DNA of 64,000 nucleotides from Caldifarciminota bacterium (GTDB lineage Bacteria; Hydrothermota; Tepidihabitantia; SM23-42), in assembly GCA_020343595.1 (NCBI GenBank), contig CP070802.1, positions 366,643 to 430,642 on the forward strand. The letters are read 5' to 3'. Positions 36,522-45,587 of the stretch are shown piece after piece; within the stretch, counting starts at the first letter, position 1, and each line of letters starts with the position of its first letter. The position numbers and the translations under genes were made by a program. The notes under the pieces were generated by a model. The model searched no databases. It had not been told where the DNA came from and was given only the letters and a program-made list of their open reading frames with translations.

Positions 36522-38547
36522 CGATATTTGCTACTTTTACAACGACTTCGTCGCCAACCTTGACGACGTCTTCTACTTTCTTCACGCGTTGTCGCGACAG
36601 CTTTGAGATATGCACAAGCCCTTCTTTGCCGGGTAAGATCTCGACGAACGCACCAAAGGTCATTATACGGGTGACTTTACCGATATACACCTTTCCGACC
36701 TCGGCTTCCTGCACGATGCTTTGGACTGTTTCCTGGGCTCTTTCCACGTTCTGACGGTCTTCACCGGCGATCGTCACTTTACCATCATCATCGATGTCGA
36801 TCTCAACGTCGTTGTCAGCGATTATCTTCCGGATCACTTTTCCACCCGGGCCAATGACTTCGCCGATCTTTTCTTTGCGAACGTAGAATACGACGATCTT
36901 TGGCGCATATTTGGAGAGCTCGCCTCGCGGTGTGCTTATTGTGCTGTTCATGACATTCAATATTTCCAGTCGGGCATCACGCGCGAGCTTCATGGCTTCG
37001 GCAAGAACTTCGACTCGCAGCCCCTGTATCTTCAGGTCGAGCTGGATCGCGGTTACACCGTCTTTGGTGCCGGCAACCTTGAAATCCATGTCGCCGTAAT
37101 GATCTTCGTCACCCAGAATGTCGGTTAGGAGAACGTGCTGTTCGCCTTCTTTCACTAGCCCGATAGAAATACCTGACACCGCGGTTTTGATCGGCACGCC
37201 CGCGTCCATCAGTGCGAGAGACGAGCCGCACACTGTTGCCATGGATGACGAACCGTTCGACTCAAGGATATTCGAGACAAGCCTCACGGTATAAGGGAAT
37301 TCCGTTTCTTTTGGCAGGACGGGTGTGATCGCCCTTTCGGCGAGGGCACCGTGTCCGATTTCGCGTCTCCCAGGACCGCGCATTGGCCGGACATCGCCGG
37401 TTGAGAACGGCGGAAAATTGTAGTGAAGCATGAATGATTTCGATTCTTCACCATATATATCATCAATTCTTTGCTCGTCGCTTGCCGTGCCCAGGGTTGT
37501 TACGGCAAGGCTTTGGGTCTGCCCCCGGGTGAATAAAGCGGATCCGTGGGTTCTCGGTAGAAGGCCTATCTCGCAGGAGACCGGACGAACGTCGGTAAAT
37601 CCGCGGCCGTCCAACCGCTTCTTCTCTTTTATGACTTTATCGCGCATCTTGCTGCGCAACATTTCGTCGACGACATGTTTTACCTTGGGTATTATTGCAT
37701 CATCCTTTTCCTGTAATTTCTCAGCCACCGCTTTCATAAGTTCGTAGGTCGAGTCCTCACGCGCTTCCTTTTCCTTCAGTTGTAGTATCTGGTCGACACT
37801 GTCGCCGATCGTTTCCTTGATCTCCTTTTGGAGCGACTCCTCCATGAGCGGAACGACCAGGTTTAACTTTTCCCTACCGGCATTTTTGACGAGTTCTTCT
37901 TGAATATCGATGATCCTTGCGATCTCTGGCTGTGCCAGTTTGATCGCTTCTGTGACCTCTTCTTCGCTGGTTTCTTTTGCCCCGCCTTCGATCATGACGA
38001 CCGAGTCCCTGGTACCGGCAACGATGATGTTGAGCTTGCTTTCCGTTTGCTGCGCCAGTGTTGGATTGATAATGTATTCACCGTCGATCAACCCGACTTT
38101 TACCGCAGCGATGGGTATATTATACGGTATTTCGGACATCAATAGGGCAGTGGCTGCGCCGATGATGCCAAATGCGTCCGGTTCGTGCTCGACATCCGAA
38201 GAAAGGAGATTGGCTATGATCTGCACTTCATTCCGGAATCCTTCAGGGAAAAGCGGACGCAGGGGTCGGTCGATCAATCTTGATATGAGAATCTCGGCTT
38301 CTGACGGTCTGGTTTCCCGTTTTATGAACCCCCCGGGTATCTTCCCTGCAGCAAAAGATAGTTCACGGTAATCAACGGTCAGGGGCAGGAAGTCCACGCC
38401 TTCTGATGGATCTGGTTTGTATGAGACGGCGACGAGGAGGATCGTGTCGCCATAACTGACCGTGCATGCGGCGGCGGCCTGTTTTGCCACCCGACCGGTC
38501 TCAAGACTTAACTTTTTTTCCCCAACCTGGAGTGATACTGAGTGCAA
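36484..38547 (-). CDS. pnp: Polyribonucleotide nucleotidyltransferase (PNPase)
   Basis: The 687-residue phosphorolytic 3'-5' exoribonuclease has two RNase PH-like domains (first GRVAKQAAAACTVSYGDT; second GLLPRTHGSALFTRGQTQSL, DGVTAIQLDLKI). The linking helical domain, a KH domain (VIGPGGKVIRKI) and an S1 domain (GKVTRIMTFGAFVEILPG, GLVHISKLS) follow. It starts at TTG one base after the rpsO stop, preceded by AAGAGG. The length is slightly short of the usual 700 residues because the C-terminal tail is reduced. Confidence 0.96.
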   Translation of the reverse strand: MHSVSLQVGEKKLSLETGRVAKQAAAACTVSYGDTILLVAVSYKPDPSEGVDFLPLTVDYRELSFAAGKIPGGFIKRETRPSEAEILISRLIDRPLRPLFPEGFRNEVQIIANLLSSDVEHEPDAFGIIGAATALLMSEIPYNIPIAAVKVGLIDGEYIINPTLAQQTESKLNIIVAGTRDSVVMIEGGAKETSEEEVTEAIKLAQPEIARIIDIQEELVKNAGREKLNLVVPLMEESLQKEIKETIGDSVDQILQLKEKEAREDSTYELMKAVAEKLQEKDDAIIPKVKHVVDEMLRSKMRDKVIKEKKRLDGRGFTDVRPVSCEIGLLPRTHGSALFTRGQTQSLAVTTLGTASDEQRIDDIYGEESKSFMLHYNFPPFSTGDVRPMRGPGRREIGHGALAERAITPVLPKETEFPYTVRLVSNILESNGSSSMATVCGSSLALMDAGVPIKTAVSGISIGLVKEGEQHVLLTDILGDEDHYGDMDFKVAGTKDGVTAIQLDLKIQGLRVEVLAEAMKLARDARLEILNVMNSTISTPRGELSKYAPKIVVFYVRKEKIGEVIGPGGKVIRKIIADNDVEIDIDDDGKVTIAGEDRQNVERAQETVQSIVQEAEVGKVYIGKVTRIMTFGAFVEILPGKEGLVHISKLSRQRVKKVEDVVKVGDEVVVKVANIDDQGRINLIRKE

Positions 38548-38548
38548 A

Positions 38549-38818
38549 CTAACCTCTTAAATCCAGCGTTTTGACTATTTCAAGGTACTTGCTACGGTCC
38601 TTTTTCATCAAATAATTGAGGTGGCGGCGCCGATCATTGACCATCTTTATCAGGCCGCGCCTCGAATGGCGATCCTTGGGGAACTGTTTGAGATGGTCAG
38701 AGAGGTTCTTTATCCGTTCGGTCAGTATCGCTATCTGCACTTCTGGTGATCCAGTATCCTTACCGTGGCGCTTGTAATTCTGGATTATCTCACTCTTCTT
38801 GTTCCTATCTAACGTCAT
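38549..38818 (-). CDS. rpsO: 30S ribosomal protein S15
   Basis: This 89-residue protein is a full-length S15: [33 protein letters not shown] and [19 protein letters not shown]. It binds the 16S central domain early in assembly. The start follows AAAGGAG. The rpsO-pnp order is conserved widely. Confidence 0.97.
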   Translation of the reverse strand: MTLDRNKKSEIIQNYKRHGKDTGSPEVQIAILTERIKNLSDHLKQFPKDRHSRRGLIKMVNDRRRHLNYLMKKDRSKYLEIVKTLDLRG

Positions 38819-38838
38819 AAATCAATCTCCTTTAGGTA

Positions 38839-38866
38839 ATTATCCACATATTTGGAAAAAAGTCAA
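38839..38866 (-). promoter_or_regulatory. Promoter of rpsO-pnp-M16-truD
   Basis: On the minus strand, TTGACT (38861-38866), a 16-base spacer and GATAAT (38839-38844). Confidence 0.78.
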
Positions 38867-38894
38867 GTAATATGCAGAATGCAAGGGGGCGCAA

Positions 38895-38922
38895 TTGACA
38901 CTGGCGGCTATTTCTGTATAAT
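38895..38922 (+). promoter_or_regulatory. Promoter of the saccharopine-dehydrogenase-like gene
   Basis: TTGACA (38895-38900), a 16-base spacer and TATAAT (38917-38922). The leader is about 100 bases and AAAGGAGG precedes the ATG at 39029. Confidence 0.82.
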
Positions 38923-39028
38923 TATAGCCCGACGTATTGAAATCATTCTCACCCGGGATTACGGACGCCGCATAAGCTTGGAGGCGCATTTTCACAGTGT
39001 TGGTTAAGAGCACCTAAAGGAGGAATGC

Positions 39029-40258
39029 ATGAAAATTCTGGTCTTTGGCGGTTCTGGAAAAATAGGTTCAGCGGTTGCTTGGGACCTTGCACCTGATAAA
39101 GATGTTGATGTGATCGGGATCGTTGGCAGACATAAGGAGACACTGCAGCAGGTGAAGGAATGGATCGGAAGCGAGAAGATAACACCTCATATTCTCGACA
39201 TAAATGATAAGGAAGCGGCTATCACTCTGATGAAACAGTACGATGTCGGAGTATTGACGTTGCCGAACCGTCAGACGAGCTATAAGGTGGTACATCTGGC
39301 AATTGAAGCAGGGTTGAATATCGTCGACACCATTGAGGAGTTCCACCGTACGCCCGATGAATATGAAACTGAAGGGTTGGAAGTACCCAAGGGCATGAAA
39401 CTGGCCGATTACGGTGAATGGCTGCACAAAAAGGCCTGTGATAGTGGTGTGACCTTCGTTGACGGTATGGGTTTTGCTCCCGGGCTGAGCAATATAACGC
39501 TGGGCGATGGAATCAGAAAGATCGATGTTGCGGAAAAGGCAGTCGCTCGAGTTGGTGGAATTCCTTCGAAGGATGCGGCCGCAAGACATCCTCTTCGCTA
39601 CATGATCACCTGGGCGTTCGAGCACGTCTTGAGAGAGTACATGATAAAACTCAACGTAATAAAGGGCGGAAAGATCGTTGAAGTCGATGCGGCTACGGAT
39701 TTGGAGAGTTTTCGGTTCAATAAATTCGGCAAAGACGAGGAATTACAGTGTGCAGTGACTCCCGGCATGCCGAGTTTTCTTTTCACGCGCAAGCAACTGA
39801 AGGAATTCGCCGAGAAGACCGTACGTTGGCCCGGGCACTGGCAGGGTGTGCATACCCTGAAGGAATGCGGCATGCTTGATATCGAGCCGGTCGATTTCAA
39901 GGGTGCGAAGATCGTACCAAGGGAATTTCTACTCTCGATAATCACGCCGAGATTGCATCCCAACGAAGGCGAGGGTGACGTCTGTGTCATGTACAATACG
40001 CTTGAAGGTAAGAAGGATGGCAAGGACGTGAAGATTGAGTATTTCATGTGGGATGAACCTGATACGAAAAACAATATTTCGTCGATGATGCGGGTTACCG
40101 GTTACCCAATGGCAATAACCGCGCGGCTCATCGGGAAGGGTGAGATCAAGGAAAAGGGCATAGTTGCTCCGGAAGATGCTATGACGCCTGATCTCTATAA
40201 GAAGTTCATCGAGGAATTGAAGAAGCGCAATATTGAGATACTCGAGGTCATGGGATAA
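39029..40258 (+). CDS. Saccharopine dehydrogenase-like NAD(P)-binding oxidoreductase
   Basis: The 409-residue protein has a Rossmann start ILVFGGSGKIGSAVAWDL and the family's second-half motif FVDGMGFAPGLSNI. Homologues act in lysine or polyamine metabolism or as lyase-like reductases, and the sequence alone does not separate these. Saccharopine itself is not expected in most anaerobes, so a carboxynorspermidine- or uncharacterised substrate is possible. It is followed by a small VOC protein, with a 29-base gap. Confidence 0.82.
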   Translation: MKILVFGGSGKIGSAVAWDLAPDKDVDVIGIVGRHKETLQQVKEWIGSEKITPHILDINDKEAAITLMKQYDVGVLTLPNRQTSYKVVHLAIEAGLNIVDTIEEFHRTPDEYETEGLEVPKGMKLADYGEWLHKKACDSGVTFVDGMGFAPGLSNITLGDGIRKIDVAEKAVARVGGIPSKDAAARHPLRYMITWAFEHVLREYMIKLNVIKGGKIVEVDAATDLESFRFNKFGKDEELQCAVTPGMPSFLFTRKQLKEFAEKTVRWPGHWQGVHTLKECGMLDIEPVDFKGAKIVPREFLLSIITPRLHPNEGEGDVCVMYNTLEGKKDGKDVKIEYFMWDEPDTKNNISSMMRVTGYPMAITARLIGKGEIKEKGIVAPEDAMTPDLYKKFIEELKKRNIEILEVMG

Positions 40259-40287
40259 TTCGGGTCAGAAAAAATCCAAAAAAAGTT

Positions 40288-40635
40288 ATGTCAGGTATCG
40301 TATTCTTTAAAACCACTAATATCAACGAGCTCACAAGTTTCTATACGGAAAGGGTCGGCATGGCGATATGGCTGCGGCAGGAGGATTGCATAATTCTCAG
40401 GCACGGTAATATGCTCTTGGGGTTCTGCACGCGGGATGAAATTGAAAATATGGGTATGATTACATTTTTCTTTGAGACCCGGAGTGAAGTTGATGAGATG
40501 TATGATAAACTAAGGGATATCGCGACATCAAAACCAATCGATAATGAAAAATACAACATCTATCAGTTCTTCGCGCAGGATCCTGAAGGCCGAGCTCTTG
40601 AGTTCCAGTATTTCAATAACCCGGTCGCGCTCTGA
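40288..40635 (+). CDS. VOC (glyoxalase/bleomycin resistance-like) protein
   Basis: This 115-residue protein shows the paired beta-alpha-beta-beta-beta pattern of the vicinal oxygen chelate fold: FFKTTNINELTSFYTERVG at the start, and FAQDPEGRALEFQYF at the end, where the Glu is a usual metal ligand. Reaction unknown. It probably shares a transcript with the preceding dehydrogenase. Confidence 0.82.
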   Translation: MSGIVFFKTTNINELTSFYTERVGMAIWLRQEDCIILRHGNMLLGFCTRDEIENMGMITFFFETRSEVDEMYDKLRDIATSKPIDNEKYNIYQFFAQDPEGRALEFQYFNNPVAL

Positions 40636-40698
40636 CCGTGAAGATGTTCTTGACCCAGCCAGGAATGGCGTTTGTCTTCTTTTCAGAAATCTAAGATA

Positions 40699-42429
40699 AT
40701 GCGGAATAAAAACTACTCTGTCATTATAAATTTCGTGTTTGGTATCGCATTCGGGTCAGTACTCTTCAGATTGATGCTCGGCGCTGCATTCCATTATCCT
40801 GCACTGTACATGCGGCACGTATGGTATCTATTGTATCCCATACAGTACATGAGAGATTTTACCGATCAGAGTATCTATATCCTGTTTTATGTTCTTTTAT
40901 GCTCGTACATATTGATAGCAAGTGTCGTTGTTTATGAAGCTCCTCTCGGTAGAACCCTACTGAAGATGCTGCTCTGGATGGGCATCCTAGCTGTGCCATT
41001 TCTTCCTTTTGGCATCGAGTACATGTCGCTGTCCCGCTATGCGACCAGCATAACCAGTTATGCGTTGCGTCTAATGCCCTTTATTGGGTTGCTGGTTTGG
41101 TTGTTCTTGATCAACCGTTACTTCTTCAAGCAGAACACGCTGGTATCTGGTGCTTGGGCGTTCGCTCATTTCCTTCTCGTTATCGTCATCATCACGCTTG
41201 CCGACCTCTTGCCCATGCTGAAGACAAGGATGTTCTTCAGCGCACTGGGCTACCGGGCTTCTCTTGCCAACACGTTTTTGAGCAGAATGCCGGTGGTCGC
41301 CATTCTGGTGACAATAGCGCTTGCGGTCTTTTACGTGTTTGTGTTCGACCGTCAATTCCTCCGCACACCCCGTAAGCAGAACCGGAGATCGAATGTTTTC
41401 ACTCCCGTGTTCGTTTCAATCGCTCTCTTTCTGGTGCTGATGATCATACGCGATGATTTCCGGAGATACAGGTATTTCAATTACCAGGGCGGTATTGCAA
41501 CGGTATATTTTGCCGCCTATGATGACCGGCAGATGCTCTCATTCGATAGGAACGAATTCTCGCTCGTGAGCGGACGCCAGAGCGTATTCTATCCATTCGG
41601 CCGATTCAGTGTCCGTGATACACTGCGCAAGCATGCCGAAGATATCTTGAGAATGAAGATCATCGAAGGGTTGGATTACTACCGGCTCGCAAGGATCATC
41701 GCGATAACCGCATACGGCCCGCGTGATACGATGATATACAAGTGGCTGCGGCCGGTAATTGCCGGCAGGCTTTACCGGATCCCTGAGGAGTTTTCGACTT
41801 GGGCTGGATATCTGGATGAGCGGTACTCGTCAACCGCGAACGATATGAGCGTTAGCGGTCTGGTTCGTCTCAACGGCATGCCCCTCGTTGGGGTCGAATA
41901 TGTTGTGAACAGAGTATCGCGTGATGAAAAAAGAGCAGTAGTACCAGTATGGCATGACCACACCGACTCGAATGGACGATTCGAATTTTCATGTTACAAG
42001 AACGCGAGGGAAGACAAAGTATATTATCAGATGAATTTCTCACTGCCGGACACGATGATCGGCAAAGACATCGGTCTGCTCAAGGTCATTAACGTCTTGC
42101 CTGTTTTCGCCGCAGCTGGTGAGTATTCTCTCGACACACTGGGTATCGAGTATAAGAGGCGCGGAAGCGCCTCTTATCGCAGAGGACTTGCCGTTCAAAC
42201 GTCCTCTGATCTTGATTCTTTGCTGCTTGACTTATCCGATGTGGAAATGGGATATCAGGCCAAAGTGGCAGGTACGGTCCTGGAATCGGGGCAGCTTGAA
42301 GATATTCGGATTGAATACATGCTCCCAGAAGTCGACTCGAGCACGCAAAATAGTTTTGTTGAGCAGTTGGGACGATCGCGTACTTACCTGAAGAGGGCAG
42401 GCGGCGAAGCTACAATAATCATATACTAG
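40699..42429 (+). CDS. Membrane protein with C-terminal soluble beta domain, unknown
   Basis: From the ATG at 40699 the product has 576 residues; an upstream TTG adds nine. The first 250 residues hold about seven hydrophobic segments separated by short basic loops (RNKNYSV, RTPRKQNRRSN). The remaining 300 residues are soluble and beta-rich, with an Ig- or transthyretin-like piece (GLVRLNGMPLVGVEYVV, DSNGRFEF). I do not recognise a family. The coding sequence contains a perfect 11-bp RNA hairpin at 42152-42177. It may be an envelope sensor or part of a surface export apparatus, but nothing here proves it. Confidence 0.75.
   Translation: MRNKNYSVIINFVFGIAFGSVLFRLMLGAAFHYPALYMRHVWYLLYPIQYMRDFTDQSIYILFYVLLCSYILIASVVVYEAPLGRTLLKMLLWMGILAVPFLPFGIEYMSLSRYATSITSYALRLMPFIGLLVWLFLINRYFFKQNTLVSGAWAFAHFLLVIVIITLADLLPMLKTRMFFSALGYRASLANTFLSRMPVVAILVTIALAVFYVFVFDRQFLRTPRKQNRRSNVFTPVFVSIALFLVLMIIRDDFRRYRYFNYQGGIATVYFAAYDDRQMLSFDRNEFSLVSGRQSVFYPFGRFSVRDTLRKHAEDILRMKIIEGLDYYRLARIIAITAYGPRDTMIYKWLRPVIAGRLYRIPEEFSTWAGYLDERYSSTANDMSVSGLVRLNGMPLVGVEYVVNRVSRDEKRAVVPVWHDHTDSNGRFEFSCYKNAREDKVYYQMNFSLPDTMIGKDIGLLKVINVLPVFAAAGEYSLDTLGIEYKRRGSASYRRGLAVQTSSDLDSLLLDLSDVEMGYQAKVAGTVLESGQLEDIRIEYMLPEVDSSTQNSFVEQLGRSRTYLKRAGGEATIIIY
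42152..42177 (+). other. Intragenic 11-bp perfect hairpin with GGAA tetraloop
   Basis: ATAAGAGGCGC and GCGCCTCTTAT pair perfectly around a GGAA loop (GNRA class). It lies inside the coding sequence of the membrane protein and encodes the stretch YKRRGSASYR. Confidence 0.7.
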
Positions 42430-42473
42430 TAACATCACCCGATCCCGGATCAAAGCGAGGCCCAGAATACGGA

Positions 42474-43025
42474 TTATCTGCTGAGAAATTTCGCCAGGTA
42501 ATCGTATTCGACGTTGACCTTTGCGCCGATGCGCAGATCACCCAGGGCAGTGTGTTTCAATGTGTAAGGTATTAGCGAAACGGATAGCGATCTTTTGGCA
42601 ACGGATGAGACGGTAAGACTGACACCGTCAATACCGATCGACCCTTTGGGTACCACGTATTTTATGTACTTCGGATTGATCTCGAAAGAGTATTCGTTCG
42701 ATTTGATTTTGACCAGTTTCCCCACGTCGTCGACGTGACCCAGCATGATATGACCGCCCAGACGGTCGCCGATTCGGAGGGCACGTTCCAAGTTCATGTG
42801 ATCGCCGGCGTGCCAGTTTCTCAGCGTGGTCACTCCAAGCGTCTGCTGCATTGCATCGACGGTGAATCCATTCTTAAGGACATCGGTTACGGTCAGGCAG
42901 ATGCCCTGAACCGCTATGCTGTCGCCCTTGTTGACCTGCAGGACAGATTTGATCCTTATTTTCTGGACTTTCGACCTGCTGATCGAAATGATCTTGCCTT
43001 TTTCTTCAATTATTCCGGTAAACAT
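42474..43025 (-). CDS. ribE: Riboflavin synthase, alpha chain type
   Basis: The 183-residue enzyme condenses two 6,7-dimethyl-8-ribityllumazine molecules to riboflavin. It has two lumazine-binding repeats; the start MFTGIIEEKGKI and the second-half start MLGHVDDVGKL are diagnostic, as is IGIDGVSLTV. It is somewhat shorter than the typical 195-215 residues. It overlaps ribD by 20 bases. Lumazine synthase and the GTP cyclohydrolase/DHBP synthase are not in this window. Confidence 0.94.
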   Translation of the reverse strand: MFTGIIEEKGKIISISRSKVQKIRIKSVLQVNKGDSIAVQGICLTVTDVLKNGFTVDAMQQTLGVTTLRNWHAGDHMNLERALRIGDRLGGHIMLGHVDDVGKLVKIKSNEYSFEINPKYIKYVVPKGSIGIDGVSLTVSSVAKRSLSVSLIPYTLKHTALGDLRIGAKVNVEYDYLAKFLSR

Positions 43026-44064
43026 GATATAATCTATCCTCCCCGATAAATTCTGGTTCTTCTTTTTCGATTATCGTGCTGGCGAGCGGCACTTCTATTC
43101 CTTTGCCGGCGGTGGTCGGCGCGACAAATACATAGAGCTCGTCGTATGTTTTATCCTGCAAGAAATTATTGAAGGTTTCGCCGCCGCCTTCAACGAGTGT
43201 CCAGCCTATTTTCAGCATACCGATCTTACGCAAGAGGTCTGCGGTCGGATGCCTGTTCCCATCGAGATGGACAACTTCGATGCCCAGTTCCTGTAATTCC
43301 GCGGTTTTTGTCTGATCGGCATCGGCCTTCGCGAAAACGATGCGGCGGGCATCGGGCGCGAGCACGTTGGCATTGAGCGGTATCTTCAGATCCGGATCAA
43401 GGATGATCCTTGCGGGATTGTGCCGCCCAATCAGACGGTCGGTCAGAAACGGATTGTCAGCAAGCACGGTGTTTATCCCGACGAGTACCGCGCCCACCCT
43501 GCTGCGCAGTGCGTGCACATAGCGGCGTGATGTCATCGATGTTACGTATTTGCCTTCAAAACCAGATATTCTGTAGTCATTTGTGAATGCTATCTTCATG
43601 GTCACAAAAGGGGTTTTTGTCATAATGTATTTCTTGTACCAGAGATTCAATCCAGATGGTTGCGTAGAAGGGTTCAGAAATATCACCTCGATATTTCTAC
43701 GCCGCAGGATTTCAATGCTTTTGCCTTCGACGGCGGGATTCGGATCGGTCTCGGCAATGAAAACACGTTTTATGCCAGCTCTTGTGATAGCATCGACGCA
43801 GGGTGGAGTATAGCCATGCGTACAGCAGGGTTCCAGATTCACGTAGAGATCCGCACCCCTCGTATCCGCGCCGGCTTCGGTGATTGCCAAAACCTCGGCG
43901 TGCGCTTCCCCGATCCTGCGGTGAAAACCCCGTCCTATTATCACGCCATCCCTCACGACGAGCGCACCAACCAGTGGATTGACGCCGGTTTGTCCCCAGC
44001 CTTTTGAAGCAAGTGTCATGGCATACTGCATGTAGTAGCGATCGTTGTCGCGGGATACATCCAT
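43006..44064 (-). CDS. ribD: Bifunctional riboflavin deaminase/reductase RibD
   Basis: This is a 352-residue two-domain enzyme. The N-terminal deaminase has the zinc motifs HAEVLAI and PCCTHGYTPPC, and the C-terminal reductase (from about 145) has TMKIAFTNDYRISG and VEGGGETFNNFL. Together they convert the pyrimidine intermediate after GTP cyclohydrolase II. The ATG lies 10 bases after the -10 box with no Shine-Dalgarno sequence. The two genes form a small rib operon. Confidence 0.95.
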   Translation of the reverse strand: MDVSRDNDRYYMQYAMTLASKGWGQTGVNPLVGALVVRDGVIIGRGFHRRIGEAHAEVLAITEAGADTRGADLYVNLEPCCTHGYTPPCVDAITRAGIKRVFIAETDPNPAVEGKSIEILRRRNIEVIFLNPSTQPSGLNLWYKKYIMTKTPFVTMKIAFTNDYRISGFEGKYVTSMTSRRYVHALRSRVGAVLVGINTVLADNPFLTDRLIGRHNPARIILDPDLKIPLNANVLAPDARRIVFAKADADQTKTAELQELGIEVVHLDGNRHPTADLLRKIGMLKIGWTLVEGGGETFNNFLQDKTYDELYVFVAPTTAGKGIEVPLASTIIEKEEPEFIGEDRLYHVYRNN

Positions 44065-44074
44065 ATTTTTCGCA

Positions 44075-44102
44075 ATTATAACCGCGTTTCTGCTGAAGTC
44101 AA
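44075..44102 (-). promoter_or_regulatory. Promoter of ribD-ribE
   Basis: On the minus strand, TTGACT (44097-44102), a 16-base spacer and TATAAT (44075-44080). The 10-base gap to the ATG leaves no room for an FMN riboswitch. Confidence 0.82.
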
Positions 44103-44522
44103 TAACACTGAGACACTGACCCCATTCCTGGTTTTGAAAATGGTCCGATGGTTGGGGTTGGGAAGCTTGACGTTACTGCCAAATATTGTTTCTTGGATCC
44201 CAACATCTCAACCTCAACCTAATGACAAAGTAATAGGTTATAAGTTGTGGCTGCCCGTATTGTCACTTGGCTTGGTCCTTGGCTACAAACCATCAAACCA
44301 AGACAAACGACCATACAGGCAGCTAAACCCAAGAACCAAGGACTATGTTCATTATCTTTTTTGGTAATTGAGATTTGAGTATTTGGATTTATTTTGTATT
44401 TGTTGTTTGTGATTTGGAATTTGCAGGAACTGCCTTTCGGTTTCGTACCGCCAGCCGTAACCTTTTTGGTCGATACGGGCTTCGTGACCATCAGACGTTA
44501 CCTGTATTTTACTTTTCAGTGT
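44103..44522. repeat. Composite repeat region A4-C3-B5
   Basis: The gap between ribD and hypE carries A4 (44249-44323), C3 (44365-44431) and B5 (44432-44502). The segment 44317-44443 is nearly identical to 21221-21347. A4 is close to the reverse complement of the element at 57929-58004. No gene is seen. Confidence 0.75.
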
Positions 44523-45524
44523 TTAGCAGATCCGCGGCAGCCCCTCGGCTTCCATCTGGATTAACGGATGCGTGCCACCAATTGAAGTGTGCAGCCATAC
44601 CCCCTGAGGTTCTTTTACAACCTCGCCGATGACCGCCGCGTGCTTTCCCAATGGATGGCCGCGCATGATGCTCAGTATACGCTCCGCTTTCTTCTTATCG
44701 ACGAAGGCGATCAGTTTACCTTCATTGGCGATATACAGGGGATCGAGGCCGAGTATTTCGCTCGCACCCCTTACCTGCTTTTTTATCGGCAGTGCGGTCT
44801 CTTGAATAACTATACCCTTGCGCGAGCCTTCCAGGACTTCGTTGAGAACCGATACGACTCCCCCGCGTGTCGGGTCTCGCATGAAGTGCACCGCCGGTCC
44901 TCCCTTGAGCATCTCGTGGATGAGACCGTGGAGCGGCGCAACATCGCTCTTGACGCTGAATTTCAGGCCGAGGTTCAAGCGTTCATTCATGACCGCAATG
45001 CCGTGATCACCGATCGTGCCGCTGACCATGATCTGGTCGCCAGTGCGTATTTTGCTTTTGCTCAAACTCTGTTGAATGACCCCGACGCCTGAGGTTGTGA
45101 TGAACAGCTTGTCGGCCTTGCCTTTTTCGACTACCTTCGTGTCGCCGCAGACAACGCTCACACCCGCGGTGCGTGCGGTGCTCGCGGCTGATTTCAATAT
45201 TTCCTCGAGATGTGAAAATTCAAAACCCTCCTCGATAATTAGTGCGAGAGACAATGCTTTTGGTGTTGCACCTTTGACAGCAAGGTCATTTATCGTACCG
45301 CAAACCGCAAGTTTTCCGATGTCGCCTCCGGGAAAGAAGATGGGATCGACGACATATGAATCAGTGGTAAATGCAAGTCTTCGTTTTGTAGCTGGTAGTT
45401 CTGCTGCATCCTCAAGACGCCGCAGCACATCATTCTTGAAATACTTCAGTATCACGTCACGGATCAACTTTGACATCAGCAACCCACCCGATCCGTGCCC
45501 GAGACGAATTCTATCCTGTTTCAT
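44523..45524 (-). CDS. hypE: Hydrogenase maturation protein HypE
   Basis: The 333-residue protein belongs to the AIR synthase-like superfamily. RLGHGSGGLLMSKLI at the start, LAFTTDSYVVDPIFFPGGDIGKLAV and DPTRGGVVSVLNE are HypE motifs. The C-terminus ends in PRIC, the tetrapeptide whose Cys is carbamoylated by HypF and dehydrated to thiocyanate for the NiFe cyanide ligand. No other hyp gene or hydrogenase is in the window. It follows a FemAB-like gene by 63 bases on the same strand. Confidence 0.95.
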   Translation of the reverse strand: MKQDRIRLGHGSGGLLMSKLIRDVILKYFKNDVLRRLEDAAELPATKRRLAFTTDSYVVDPIFFPGGDIGKLAVCGTINDLAVKGATPKALSLALIIEEGFEFSHLEEILKSAASTARTAGVSVVCGDTKVVEKGKADKLFITTSGVGVIQQSLSKSKIRTGDQIMVSGTIGDHGIAVMNERLNLGLKFSVKSDVAPLHGLIHEMLKGGPAVHFMRDPTRGGVVSVLNEVLEGSRKGIVIQETALPIKKQVRGASEILGLDPLYIANEGKLIAFVDKKKAERILSIMRGHPLGKHAAVIGEVVKEPQGVWLHTSIGGTHPLIQMEAEGLPRIC

Positions 45525-45587
45525 TGACGACCAATGTTGCTCAGTTTTTTTGACGAATACGAATAACGAAACACGAATACGATTTCA

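Noticed and set aside
44065-44110. FMN riboswitch upstream of ribD-ribE
   Set aside because: The promoter lies only 10 bases from the start codon, leaving no room for an aptamer, and no conserved FMN element was seen.
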